Source: an uncultured Ruminococcus sp. (GTDB lineage: Bacteria > Bacillota > Clostridia > Oscillospirales > CAG-272). From it: DNA of 8,114 nucleotides. Every line of letters starts with the position of its first letter. Positions within the stretch are counted from its first letter, which is position 1. The translations under genes were made by a program, and so were the position numbers. The DNA lies in contig CADAXH010000069.1 of assembly GCA_902791785.1 (NCBI GenBank), forward strand, positions 1 to 8,114. Direction: 5' to 3'. Below the pieces are notes generated by a model that saw only the letters and a list, made by a program, of their open reading frames with translations, made no database searches and was not told the DNA's origin. This document shows, in pieces, positions 1 through 6,698 of this stretch.

Positions 1-349
1 CCAGTCCCCATATTTCAACCAAAATTGTCTGTCCGTTTTCGAGTCTTATGACGCACGAGTCATCTTTCATGTCCTCGATTGTATAGTTCACACCGGGCTT
101 TACCCGTATTTCCAGTTTCACTGAAGAATCGTATTTCCATCTGACAGTCGATTCGTTCCAGGGGTCAGACGACGTAGTCTCTTTTGTTGTCTCTTTGGCT
201 GTTTCTGAAGCAGATTCCGATTCTGTCTGCTCTGTTGAGACGGTTTCCATGTATATGTTTTTTCCGCATGATGCAGATAATGTCACAAACATGAGCGCCA
301 TCAGCACAGATAACGCCTTAAGAACAATTCCTCTTTTTCTTTCCAGCAT
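1..349 (-). CDS. Putative lipoprotein, 3' end outside window
   Basis: The product is not recognised. 116 residues are visible, beginning at an ATG preceded by GAGG about 8 bases upstream. The N-terminus has the shape of a lipoprotein signal: basic residues (ERKRG, then K11), a hydrophobic stretch at about residues 12-25, then LSASC with Cys28 as the likely lipidated residue. The lipobox is imperfect because Ser rather than Leu is at -3. Residues 32-62 form a Glu/Ser/Thr-rich low-complexity linker, typical of a tether that holds a domain away from the membrane. After it comes a beta-rich segment that continues past the edge. It is the last visible gene of the leftward operon, 20 bases after the rnhA stop. 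Export and lipidation are inferred from the N-terminus only; the function of the globular part cannot be judged. Confidence 0.72.
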   Translation of the reverse strand, partial: MLERKRGIVLKALSVLMALMFVTLSASCGKNIYMETVSTEQTESESASETAKETTKETTSSDPWNESTVRWKYDSSVKLEIRVKPGVNYTIEDMKDDSCVIRLENGQTILVEIWGL

Positions 350-369
350 TTCAATTCCTCACAAATATA

Positions 370-858
370 TTAGCTGTTCTGCTGTCCGCCCCTCAATACG
401 CTCTCTTCCACAGCTATTGAGTCACACATTTCGTTGTATTTGTCTCCGGCATGACCTTTTACCCATTCAAAAGTGACTTCGTGCTTTTCCATCAGTTCGG
501 AAAGTTTCTGCCAGAGATCGACATTGAGAACCGGTTTCTTGTCCGATTTCACCCAGTTGTTTCTTATCCAGCCTTCAAGCCATCCTTTTTCTATGGAATC
601 TATGATGTATTTTGAATCGGAATGGATCAGGACGCTGCACCGCTCATTCAGTGCCTGCAGCCCGGATATGACTGCTGACATCTCCATGCGGTTGTTTGTC
701 GTCTCTTCTTCGCCGCCTCTCAGAATTTTTGTCCTGCCCTTGTACAGAATTATGCATGCATATCCTCCGGGTCCCGGATTTCCGCTGCACGCTCCGTCTG
801 TATACATTTCGACGGTCTTTAACCTGACAAGAAAGAATAGTCCGCTCCCCTTCTGCAC
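370..858 (-). CDS. rnhA: Ribonuclease HI
   Basis: Cleaves the RNA strand of RNA:DNA hybrids in the cytoplasm, removing R-loops, primers and misincorporated ribonucleotides. With the GTG start the protein has 162 residues (E. coli RNase HI has 155). All family hallmarks are visible: the YTDGACSGNPGPGG motif with Asp21, NNRMEM with Glu59, HSDSKY with Asp81, the flexible-loop His136 in VKGHAG and Asp146 in NEMCDS. Spacing between the acidic residues follows the E. coli enzyme closely, so the protein should be active. The start is not obvious. Homologues usually begin just before the TVEMYTDG strand, but the codon there is TTA. The GTG at 858 has AAAGGA eight bases upstream and overlaps the preceding oxidoreductase gene by 40 bases. 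An ATG at 807 would remove part of the first beta strand. The gene is an internal member of the leftward operon. Confidence 0.95.
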   Translation of the reverse strand: MQKGSGLFFLVRLKTVEMYTDGACSGNPGPGGYACIILYKGRTKILRGGEEETTNNRMEMSAVISGLQALNERCSVLIHSDSKYIIDSIEKGWLEGWIRNNWVKSDKKPVLNVDLWQKLSELMEKHEVTFEWVKGHAGDKYNEMCDSIAVEESVLRGGQQNS

Positions 859-1730
859 TTTCCGGTTCCTTTTATCTCACTTACAAATTCTGCAAAAAGG
901 CTCTTCCCGGGAGTCCTGATTTCAACTTCCCGCTCGCCTTCTCCGTCTGTAATGAAAACGCGGCCATCTCTTGATTCTATGATTCCTTTTGTTCCGACAA
1001 CCCTGAGTCTGTCGTCACCGTGGGTGGGTGCGGAATCAGGTCTGAAATAGTCTGACGTCACAATTCCTATGACTCCGTCTTTGGATACAAGGGTACTTGA
1101 ACAAGTCATTTCCATTGTTCCGTTGCCTTTGTTGCAGTCCGAATTCTGAACCGAATAAACCTTATCAAAATTCAGTCCGCATATTCCCATGAGCCAGTCA
1201 AAGCCGTGTATGCTCGTCCACGCAATTGTGCCTGGGTATGTTTCCCTTGACTTGTAGAAAGGTTCTCTTTTTCCGAGCTTGTATGACTTCTGTGCCTCGG
1301 CAAGCCTTATTTCGCCTATTGCTCCATCGGAAATCAGCTGTCTCACGGTCTCTGCCCATCCGACATATGACAGGCCGAACATTCCGGCATAGCAGACTCC
1401 GGACTTTTTGTGGGCTTCAGTATATGTTTCTTCAAGTTTTTTCAGTTCTTTCAGGTTGAATGCACACGGTTTTTCGCAGAATACGCTCACACCTTTGTTC
1501 ATAAAGAACATTGCAATCCCGCAGTTCTTGTCAAAAACCGTGTTTATTATCGCTATGTCTGGTGAAAGACCCGGTTCAGGACTGTGGCCGAGTTCCCTGA
1601 ATTTATCTATGCATCTGCTGCAGTCTTCACCTTCTGTTCCCGGAGCGACCGCAACGATATCCACTCCGCATTCCAGAGCGTCAAAGGCATATTCGTAATG
1701 TCCCTGTGCACCTACTATTACTGCTCTCAT
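819..1730 (-). CDS. Gfo/Idh/MocA-family NAD(P)-dependent oxidoreductase
   Basis: A 303-residue protein of the glucose-fructose oxidoreductase / inositol dehydrogenase / MocA fold. Visible are an N-terminal Rossmann domain (residues 1 to about 115) starting MRAVIVGAQGH, the family signature CEKP at 85-88 whose Lys87 normally contacts cofactor and substrate, and a C-terminal alpha/beta domain with SIHGFDW around His175, the usual position of the catalytic histidine. Members oxidise or reduce sugars, inositols or related compounds, and the substrate cannot be inferred from sequence alone. The protein ends at FLSG, where many relatives continue with a final helix, so the C-terminus may be short. 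The ATG follows the rarA stop by one base and has AAAGGA upstream; the 3' end overlaps rnhA by 40 bases. It is the odd member of an otherwise nucleic-acid-oriented operon. Confidence 0.85.
   Translation of the reverse strand: MRAVIVGAQGHYEYAFDALECGVDIVAVAPGTEGEDCSRCIDKFRELGHSPEPGLSPDIAIINTVFDKNCGIAMFFMNKGVSVFCEKPCAFNLKELKKLEETYTEAHKKSGVCYAGMFGLSYVGWAETVRQLISDGAIGEIRLAEAQKSYKLGKREPFYKSRETYPGTIAWTSIHGFDWLMGICGLNFDKVYSVQNSDCNKGNGTMEMTCSSTLVSKDGVIGIVTSDYFRPDSAPTHGDDRLRVVGTKGIIESRDGRVFITDGEGEREVEIRTPGKSLFAEFVSEIKGTGKCRRGADYSFLSG
867..873 (-). promoter_or_regulatory. Shine-Dalgarno site for rnhA GTG start
   Basis: On the minus strand AAAAGGA lies eight bases before the GTG at 858-856. It is inside the oxidoreductase coding sequence. 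It is the best ribosome-binding site near the rnhA 5' end and is the main reason for choosing GTG over the ATG at 807, which has only weak purine matches upstream. Confidence 0.55.
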
Positions 1731-1731
1731 A

Positions 1732-2994
1732 TCAAATTCCTTTTTTAATCAGATCCCAGTAGTTTTTTGCAGCCTGTTCGAGTTTGTTGTCGCCGAATTC
1801 GTAATACCTGGAATCCTTGATATCGTCAGGCAGATACTGCTGTTTTACATAGTGATTCTTGTAGTTGTGAGGATACTTATAATTCTGACCCTTCTCGGAT
1901 GAATTCATTCCGTCGAAATGCGTGTTCTGCAGCTGTCTCGGAGGCTCGATTCCCTTTCCATCAGCTATGTCCTGCATCGCTTTTTTCAAAGCCTCGTTTG
2001 CAGAGTTTGACTTCGGGGATGTGGCGAGCAGAATTGTTGCATTTGCAAGCGGAATTGCAGCTTCCGGAAGTCCGAGCTGTCTTGCAGATTCAACACATGC
2101 ATGAGTGATTGATGCGGCCTGCGGATAAGCCAGGCCTATGTCTTCGCTGGCAATTACCTGTATCCTTCTCATTACGGAAATGAGGTCTCCTCCGGCAAGT
2201 ATCTTGGCAAGGTAGAATATTGCCGCATCCGGGTCTGATCCTCTTATGGATTTCTGGTATGCGGAGAGCAGGTCGTAATGACCGTCGCCCGCTTTATCAA
2301 ATCCTCCGAGCCCGACTATTTCCGGGGTGAAAGCTTTGACGGCTTCCTCCGTTATTATGCCGTCAGAATAAGAGCATGCATTTTCAAATATGTTGAGCAC
2401 TCTTCTGGCGTCTCCTGCGCCGGCCCTGGCAATAATCCGTGCTGCGTCTTCAGTTATGGATATCTCTTTTCCGCTCTCCTTGGACATGAACTCAACAGCC
2501 CTGTCTATCAGGGGGAGAAAGTCCATCTCGTCAATTGATTTGAACTCAAATACAACAGAACGTGATATGACGGCATTGTATACGTAGAAATACGGATTTT
2601 CGGTAGTTGAAGCAATCAGTGTTATTCTTCCGTCCTCCATGAATTCAAGGAGAGACTGCTGCTGCTTTTTGTTGAAATACTGGATTTCGTCAAGGTAGAG
2701 CAAAATGCCTCTGGTTCCCTCGAGCGTATGCGTCTGCTCAGTTGCCTCCCTCACGTCTGACAGGCTTGCCGTAGTGGCATTGAGCCTGACGAGAGCCATG
2801 TCTGCCTTGGACGCAATTATCCCCGCCGCAGTGGTCTTTCCCGTTCCGGGAGGACCATACATTATAATATTCGGTATCTTTCCGGAATCGGTGATTTTCT
2901 GCAGTATTCCGTCTTTTCCGAAAAGGGATCTGTTTCCGACCATCTGATAAAATTCAGTCGGTCTCATCCTGTCGGCCAGTGGTCTGGATATCAT
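1732..2994 (-). CDS. rarA: Replication-associated recombination protein A (AAA+ ATPase)
   Basis: RarA (MgsA, the bacterial WRNIP1/Mgs1 homologue) is a cytoplasmic AAA+ ATPase related to clamp loaders; it acts at stalled replication forks and interacts with SSB. The 420-residue protein has Walker A GPPGTGKT at 47-54, Walker B LLYLDEI at 98-104, sensor 1 STTEN at 129-133, an arginine-finger candidate in SRS near 145 and sensor 2 GDARRVLN at 194-201. The C-terminal tetramerisation part is recognisable from YDLLSAYQKSIRGSDPDAA, SEDIGLAYP, PKSNSANEA and the closing YKYPHNY/SRYYEF motifs. After Walker B it reads IQYFNKKQQ where E. coli has VHRFNKSQQ. The length is close to E. coli RarA (447). The ATG has AAGGAG five bases upstream in the nine-base gap after nth. 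RuvB and DnaX are excluded by the RarA-specific C-terminal motifs. Confidence 0.95.
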   Translation of the reverse strand: MISRPLADRMRPTEFYQMVGNRSLFGKDGILQKITDSGKIPNIIMYGPPGTGKTTAAGIIASKADMALVRLNATTASLSDVREATEQTHTLEGTRGILLYLDEIQYFNKKQQQSLLEFMEDGRITLIASTTENPYFYVYNAVISRSVVFEFKSIDEMDFLPLIDRAVEFMSKESGKEISITEDAARIIARAGAGDARRVLNIFENACSYSDGIITEEAVKAFTPEIVGLGGFDKAGDGHYDLLSAYQKSIRGSDPDAAIFYLAKILAGGDLISVMRRIQVIASEDIGLAYPQAASITHACVESARQLGLPEAAIPLANATILLATSPKSNSANEALKKAMQDIADGKGIEPPRQLQNTHFDGMNSSEKGQNYKYPHNYKNHYVKQQYLPDDIKDSRYYEFGDNKLEQAAKNYWDLIKKGI

Positions 2995-3003
2995 ATGTGC
3001 TCC

Positions 3004-3648
3004 TTACTTCTCTTTTGTACAATTGAATTCTCTGAACGGGCATCCGTCACAAAGCGGATGGGCTGCCCTGCATATTTCTCTTCCGAAATCAACCAGTCTG
3101 TGGCAGAAAACCGCCCTTTCTTCAACCGGTATTATTTCGGACAGCTGTTCTTCGTTTTTTCTTGGATCTGTTGTGTCTGTCAGTCCCAGCCTTTTGCTGA
3201 TCCTGATGCAGTGAGTGTCTGACACTATTCCCGGTTTTCCGTATATGTCACCGAGGATAAGATTGGCAATTTTCCTGCCCACGCCTGACAGTTTCAGCAG
3301 TTCTTCCATTGTATCTGGAACTCTGCCTCCGTACTCATAAGCAATCTGTCTTGACGACTCCCTGAGGTCTTTTGCCTTCATATGGTACAGTCCGCAGGGG
3401 CGCACTATCTCTTCAAGTTCGCAGATATCTGCATTCGCCATTGACTCGGGCGTCGGATACTTTCTGAAAAGTCCGATTGACACTTCATTGACTCTCTTGT
3501 CTGTGCACTGTGCAGCCAGCCTGGTCATCTCGAGCAGTTTCCATGCGTCTTTACCGGATTCCAGCGTGCAGTCGGAATCGGGATATCTGTCTTTCAGGAC
3601 AGCCATTACCTGCTCTGCCCTGGCTTTTCTCTTTTTGATGTTCATCAT
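3004..3648 (-). CDS. nth: Endonuclease III (DNA glycosylase/AP lyase)
   Basis: Bifunctional base-excision repair enzyme that removes oxidised pyrimidines and cuts at abasic sites. The 214-residue protein (E. coli 211) has RLAAQCTDKRVN near 43-54 (compare LLSAQATD), the helix-hairpin-helix LSGVGRKIAN with catalytic Lys126, and SDTHCIR with the catalytic Asp144. A C-terminal [4Fe-4S] cluster is formed by Cys193, Cys200, Cys203 and Cys210. The last cluster spacing is six residues instead of the usual five. MutY is unlikely because Lys126 is present and the C-terminal NUDIX-like domain is absent. The first ATG overlaps the maf stop as ATGA, suggesting coupled translation; a second ATG follows immediately and could also be used. 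No strong Shine-Dalgarno is seen, which fits coupling. Confidence 0.95.
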   Translation of the reverse strand: MMNIKKRKARAEQVMAVLKDRYPDSDCTLESGKDAWKLLEMTRLAAQCTDKRVNEVSIGLFRKYPTPESMANADICELEEIVRPCGLYHMKAKDLRESSRQIAYEYGGRVPDTMEELLKLSGVGRKIANLILGDIYGKPGIVSDTHCIRISKRLGLTDTTDPRKNEEQLSEIIPVEERAVFCHRLVDFGREICRAAHPLCDGCPFREFNCTKEK

Positions 3649-4283
3649 GAGAAAATTTTACCCGTAAGCCTGTTTGAAAGTTCAAACACGTCAGTATGAA
3701 AACATACCTTGAGCATTGAACAAAGAAGCGCAACAGGCAGTCCCACCACATTGAAGAAATCTCCGTCGATTCTCTCGACGAAAGCAGATCCAAGCATCTG
3801 GGCTGCATAGGAGCCAGCCTTGCCGAAAGGTTCGCCTGTAGCTAAATATTCTTCAATCTGTTTATCTTCTATGTTCCTGAATTTGACTCTTGTGAGGTCC
3901 GTCTGGCAGTATTCCTTGTCTCCGCATATCAGGCAGAGTCCGGAATATACGGAATGCCAGCTGTCGGAAAGAAGTCCCAAAGTCAGGGCTGCCTCCCTCT
4001 CGTCCTTAGGCTTGCCTATAATGATGTCGCCTTCCGGGAAATAAACGACTGTGTCGCATGAAATAACAAGAGCATCTTCAGTACTCATTTTTGTCTTTTT
4101 CATCTTTTCAATTGCTGCTCTCCCTTTTTTAACAGCAAGCTCCGAAACATATTCTTCGGGAGGCAGTGCTGCGTCAACGTCTTCGTCACAGTCCGGGGAA
4201 ACAATTGTAAACGGGAGATGAAGATTTTCAAGGATCTCCTTCCTTCTTGGAGAGCTTGATGCGAGTATTATTTTGTTGATCAT
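3645..4283 (-). CDS. maf: Maf-family nucleoside triphosphate pyrophosphatase
   Basis: A 212-residue cytoplasmic house-cleaning enzyme that converts nucleoside triphosphates to monophosphates plus pyrophosphate. Known members prefer dTTP/UTP with modified pyrimidines (Maf/YhdE) or m7GTP (YceF). Visible motifs are ILASSSPRR at 6-14 (phosphate binding), SELAVKKG at 47-54, SCDTVV at 75-80 with catalytic Asp77, IGKPKDEREA at 89-98, ATGEPFGKAGSYA at 148-160, and FVERIDGDFFNVVGLPV in the C-terminal third. The subfamily and substrate cannot be fixed here. Maf proteins have also been linked to septum inhibition in Bacillus, which would suit an operon headed by zapA, but that is only suggestive. AAAGGA lies eight bases before the ATG, inside the end of the U32 gene, whose stop is three bases upstream. 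Confidence 0.93.
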   Translation of the reverse strand: MINKIILASSSPRRKEILENLHLPFTIVSPDCDEDVDAALPPEEYVSELAVKKGRAAIEKMKKTKMSTEDALVISCDTVVYFPEGDIIIGKPKDEREAALTLGLLSDSWHSVYSGLCLICGDKEYCQTDLTRVKFRNIEDKQIEEYLATGEPFGKAGSYAAQMLGSAFVERIDGDFFNVVGLPVALLCSMLKVCFHTDVFELSNRLTGKIFS

Positions 4284-4286
4284 ATT

Positions 4287-6374
4287 CTATATCCTTTTGA
4301 ACTGGCCTTCGGGCAAAGCAAAATGCGTGTATGCGCTTATAATTCTGCGTACCCTGTCCGCATTTTCGTCACTGAAAATAAAGTGACCGCCCAGACCGAG
4401 TCTTCTTATTCTGTCATATATGTCTGCTGTCCAGACCGGAACGCTGTTAAAAACGGTATTCCTGTGATTATACGGGTTGCCTCTTAACTTGAACGTCATG
4501 TTTTTTGAATCGGTAAGAGGAACATAACCGCCTTTTTTGCAGTATTCGCACTTGGATATTTCACCCTTCAGTCCGAGAATGTCTCTAATCGCACATTTTT
4601 CGAGAGTCATAATAGGAATTCTTCCGTATGCGACGACGCTCAGATCAACGGGCGATGACATATCCCTGGCCTTAGGCAGACCTGTCTCAACAGACAGTAT
4701 GATGTTCTTCACACCCATCTCGGAATATTTTCTGCACGCATATGAATTCATGCAGTTCATCCTGAGATCAAGCGTTACAATCATATTTCTTTTTTCCGCA
4801 GCGTCTATCTGCCACAGATTTGTCACAAGCATCTCCCGGGCGCCGAGTTTCACCGCTTTGTCAAGTCCGTCAAGGACCTTTTTTTCTTCTCCGGACATCA
4901 CAACACTGGGCATTGCAACTCCGAGTACAGCTTTTCCGGGATGAACAGTGACGGAAGGATAATCTTCAAGAGGAACGAATATCTTGTCAAAGAAACTGAA
5001 TGCTTCAGCCGGTATTTCAGATACGTTGTCAAAATATGCAGTCTTAAGTTTATTGTTTTTCGCAAGAGATTCAAGTTTTTCAACCGAGGCGGTTGCGACG
5101 CGACTGATTCCTGACACTGCAAGACTTTTGTCCATCTCTTCGCACAGGTCTCTTCTCAGCTGGTTTATGAGCATGACGGGCATCATCACGTCATCGTCCA
5201 TGTCAATCCTGATTCTGTCTGGATCTGTATCATATGAACTGTTGCCGAGCTTGACAAGCTGCTTTTTGACAAGACCGGGATTCATCGGATAATTAATTGC
5301 AGTCTCGGGAATCCTGCCCTGTACAGTCACCTTTGTCTTTTTGCCGAACAGATCCACTTCGCCTGTCAGGGTTATGGGCGTGTCTTTTTTCATCGTGCAT
5401 GACATGTCCATATATATTCGTTTTTTCGGATATTCGGTCGAATTCTCCGTCGCTGTATTTGTTGCGATTTTATCTTCCTTCGTCCGCGTTCCGAGCATGT
5501 CCGAGCCGACTTTGTCGTCAAAATACGCAGTCGTAAAACCGGATCTTGAAAACAGGTCTGACAGTTCTTTCAGTTCTTCTTTATTTGCATTCCTTCTCTC
5601 GTCGAGAAGTTTTCTGTAAATCCTTGTGACTCCGTAGACATAATCTGCACTCTTCATTCTTCCTTCTATTTTAAGTGAAGATACGCCCATGTCAATGAGG
5701 TCGGTAATTCTTGTGGCCAGACAGTTGTCCTTGAGGCTCAGAGGGTACTCGCATTTGCCTTTATACATCATCCTGCAGGGCTGTGCGCAGTTTCCCTTGT
5801 TTCCGCTTCTCGGCCCTATGACGGCGCTCATCAGGCACTGCCCCGAATGACAAACGCAGTTGGCTCCGTGTACAAATGCCTCAATCTCAAGTTCCGAATT
5901 GCTGCACAGATCCTCGAGTTCCTTCTTTGAGCATTCTCTGGGAGCGACCATTCTTGTAAAGCCCAGTTCCTTCAGCACTTTTGCCGAATACTTGTTCTGC
6001 GGGCTCATCTGGGTGCTCGCATGCAGCTCCGCATTCGGCAGTTCTCTTCTGACTTCCCTTATCAGGCCCATGTCAGTGATTATGAAGGCGTCAAGTCCCG
6101 CATTGTACAGTATCCTGCACGCTTCGAGCGCCTGTTCCATATCCGTGTCAAAAAGCTGGGTGTTGATGGTGAGGTATACCTTTACACCCACGCTCTTGCA
6201 GTATCTTATGGCCTCATTTGCATCCTTATATGTAAAATTCTGAGCAAATGCCCTGGCGGAATAATTCTTCATGCCGAAATATACGGCGTCGGCTCCAGCC
6301 GAAACTGCCGCATAGACGCACTGAAGAGAACCCGCCGGTGCCAGAAGCTCGGGCAAATCCTTATTTCTTCTCAT
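4287..6374 (-). CDS. U32-family protein with DUF3656 domain (RlhA-like)
   Basis: A 695-residue protein of the peptidase U32 family. Several U32 members (RlhA, TrhP, UbiU/UbiV) are now known as [4Fe-4S] proteins needed for oxygen-independent or prephenate-dependent hydroxylation of rRNA, tRNA or ubiquinone precursors, so a protease role is doubtful. The N-terminal U32 barrel (about 8-310) opens with PELLAPAGSL and carries the family signature EAFVHGANCVCHSGQC at 165-180, then GNCAQPCR and LKIEGRMKS. The middle (about 320-415) resembles DUF3656, ending in a NQLRRDL segment. The C-terminal part (about 480-690) is a second U32-like unit with YGRIPIM and further cysteines at 594, 609 and 612. This order matches E. 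coli RlhA (653 residues; 23S rRNA ho5C2501), so an RNA-modifying role is inferred, but the exact target is unknown. The start overlaps zapA by 14 bases with no strong Shine-Dalgarno, implying coupled translation. Confidence 0.9.
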   Translation of the reverse strand: MRRNKDLPELLAPAGSLQCVYAAVSAGADAVYFGMKNYSARAFAQNFTYKDANEAIRYCKSVGVKVYLTINTQLFDTDMEQALEACRILYNAGLDAFIITDMGLIREVRRELPNAELHASTQMSPQNKYSAKVLKELGFTRMVAPRECSKKELEDLCSNSELEIEAFVHGANCVCHSGQCLMSAVIGPRSGNKGNCAQPCRMMYKGKCEYPLSLKDNCLATRITDLIDMGVSSLKIEGRMKSADYVYGVTRIYRKLLDERRNANKEELKELSDLFSRSGFTTAYFDDKVGSDMLGTRTKEDKIATNTATENSTEYPKKRIYMDMSCTMKKDTPITLTGEVDLFGKKTKVTVQGRIPETAINYPMNPGLVKKQLVKLGNSSYDTDPDRIRIDMDDDVMMPVMLINQLRRDLCEEMDKSLAVSGISRVATASVEKLESLAKNNKLKTAYFDNVSEIPAEAFSFFDKIFVPLEDYPSVTVHPGKAVLGVAMPSVVMSGEEKKVLDGLDKAVKLGAREMLVTNLWQIDAAEKRNMIVTLDLRMNCMNSYACRKYSEMGVKNIILSVETGLPKARDMSSPVDLSVVAYGRIPIMTLEKCAIRDILGLKGEISKCEYCKKGGYVPLTDSKNMTFKLRGNPYNHRNTVFNSVPVWTADIYDRIRRLGLGGHFIFSDENADRVRRIISAYTHFALPEGQFKRI

Positions 6375-6588
6375 TTTCTATTAATGCTCTCAGTTTCTGA
6401 TTTTCATCCAAAAGGTCAAGTGCAACAACAATTGCAGCCTTGGTCACGGATACGTTTGATCCGGACAGCCTTGTCGTGTTTATTCTTCTGTTCAGTTCCG
6501 AAGAGAGTTTTTCAACGTATGCATTTGTCTCTTCAGACACAAGCGACAGTTCGGTTCCCGCTATTTCGACGTGATGGACGTTTTTCAT
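6361..6588 (-). CDS. zapA: Cell division protein ZapA
   Basis: A 75-residue ZapA-like protein, which binds FtsZ and cross-links protofilaments to stabilise the Z ring. The N-terminal globular part shows the family pattern VEIAGTELSLVSEE followed by YVEKLSSELNRRI; the C-terminal half (about 45-75) is a predicted helix with AAIVVALDLLDENQKLRAL, the coiled-coil dimerisation segment. Length is close to Bacillus ZapA (about 85). An AGGAGG lies 12 bases before the ATG and a second G-run lies closer, so the ribosome-binding site is purine rich but slightly far. It is the first gene of the leftward operon. A zapA gene next to a U32 gene is a common Firmicutes arrangement and supports the call despite the short length. 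Confidence 0.88.
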   Translation of the reverse strand: MKNVHHVEIAGTELSLVSEETNAYVEKLSSELNRRINTTRLSGSNVSVTKAAIVVALDLLDENQKLRALIENEKK

Positions 6589-6608
6589 ATTCCCCCGTCC
6601 CCTCCTAT

Positions 6609-6636
6609 TTGATTATTGGTAAAAATGTGGTAAAAT
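6609..6636 (+). promoter_or_regulatory. Candidate sigma-A promoter for thiI
   Basis: TTGATT at 6609-6614, a 16-base spacer and TAAAAT at 6631-6636, preceded by TGG giving an extended -10 (TGn). Transcription would begin near 6643 and give a leader of about 56 bases before the thiI ATG. The prediction is from consensus only. Confidence 0.5.
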
Positions 6637-6648
6637 GTGCAAAGAAAA

Positions 6649-6671
6649 TTGCTGTCATCATTATACAGCAA
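6649..6671. repeat. Inverted repeat between zapA and thiI, possible operator
   Basis: TTGCTGT at 6649-6655 and its exact complement ACAGCAA at 6665-6671 are separated by nine bases. The right arm overlaps the first base of the leftward TATAAT box, and the whole element lies just downstream of the predicted thiI start. A protein bound here could affect both directions. In thiI mRNA it would form a hairpin about 27 bases before the ATG, so an RNA role is also possible. Confidence 0.5.
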
Positions 6672-6688
6672 AAAGTTGAATAATTAAA
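6660..6688 (-). promoter_or_regulatory. Candidate promoter of the zapA operon
   Basis: On the minus strand a perfect TATAAT covers 6665-6660. At 17 bases the -35 position (6688-6683) reads TTTAAT, a poor match, and it overlaps the thiI Shine-Dalgarno. Transcription would begin near 6653 and give a leader of about 65 bases before zapA. The weak -35 suggests modest strength or help from an activator. Confidence 0.5.
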
Positions 6689-6698
6689 GGATTTTATT

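Noticed and set aside
473..919. Plus-strand frame of 148 codons opposite rnhA
   Set aside because: It mirrors rnhA codons; all RNase HI catalytic residues are on the minus strand in the expected order.
4287..6374. Collagenase-type secreted protease
   Set aside because: The U32 label is historical. There is no signal peptide, and the domain order matches cytoplasmic RNA-hydroxylation factors such as RlhA rather than a secreted protease.
6021..6683. Plus-strand frame of 220 codons opposite the U32 and zapA genes
   Set aside because: It is antisense to two genes with recognisable conserved motifs and runs through the intergenic promoter region; its translation resembles no family.
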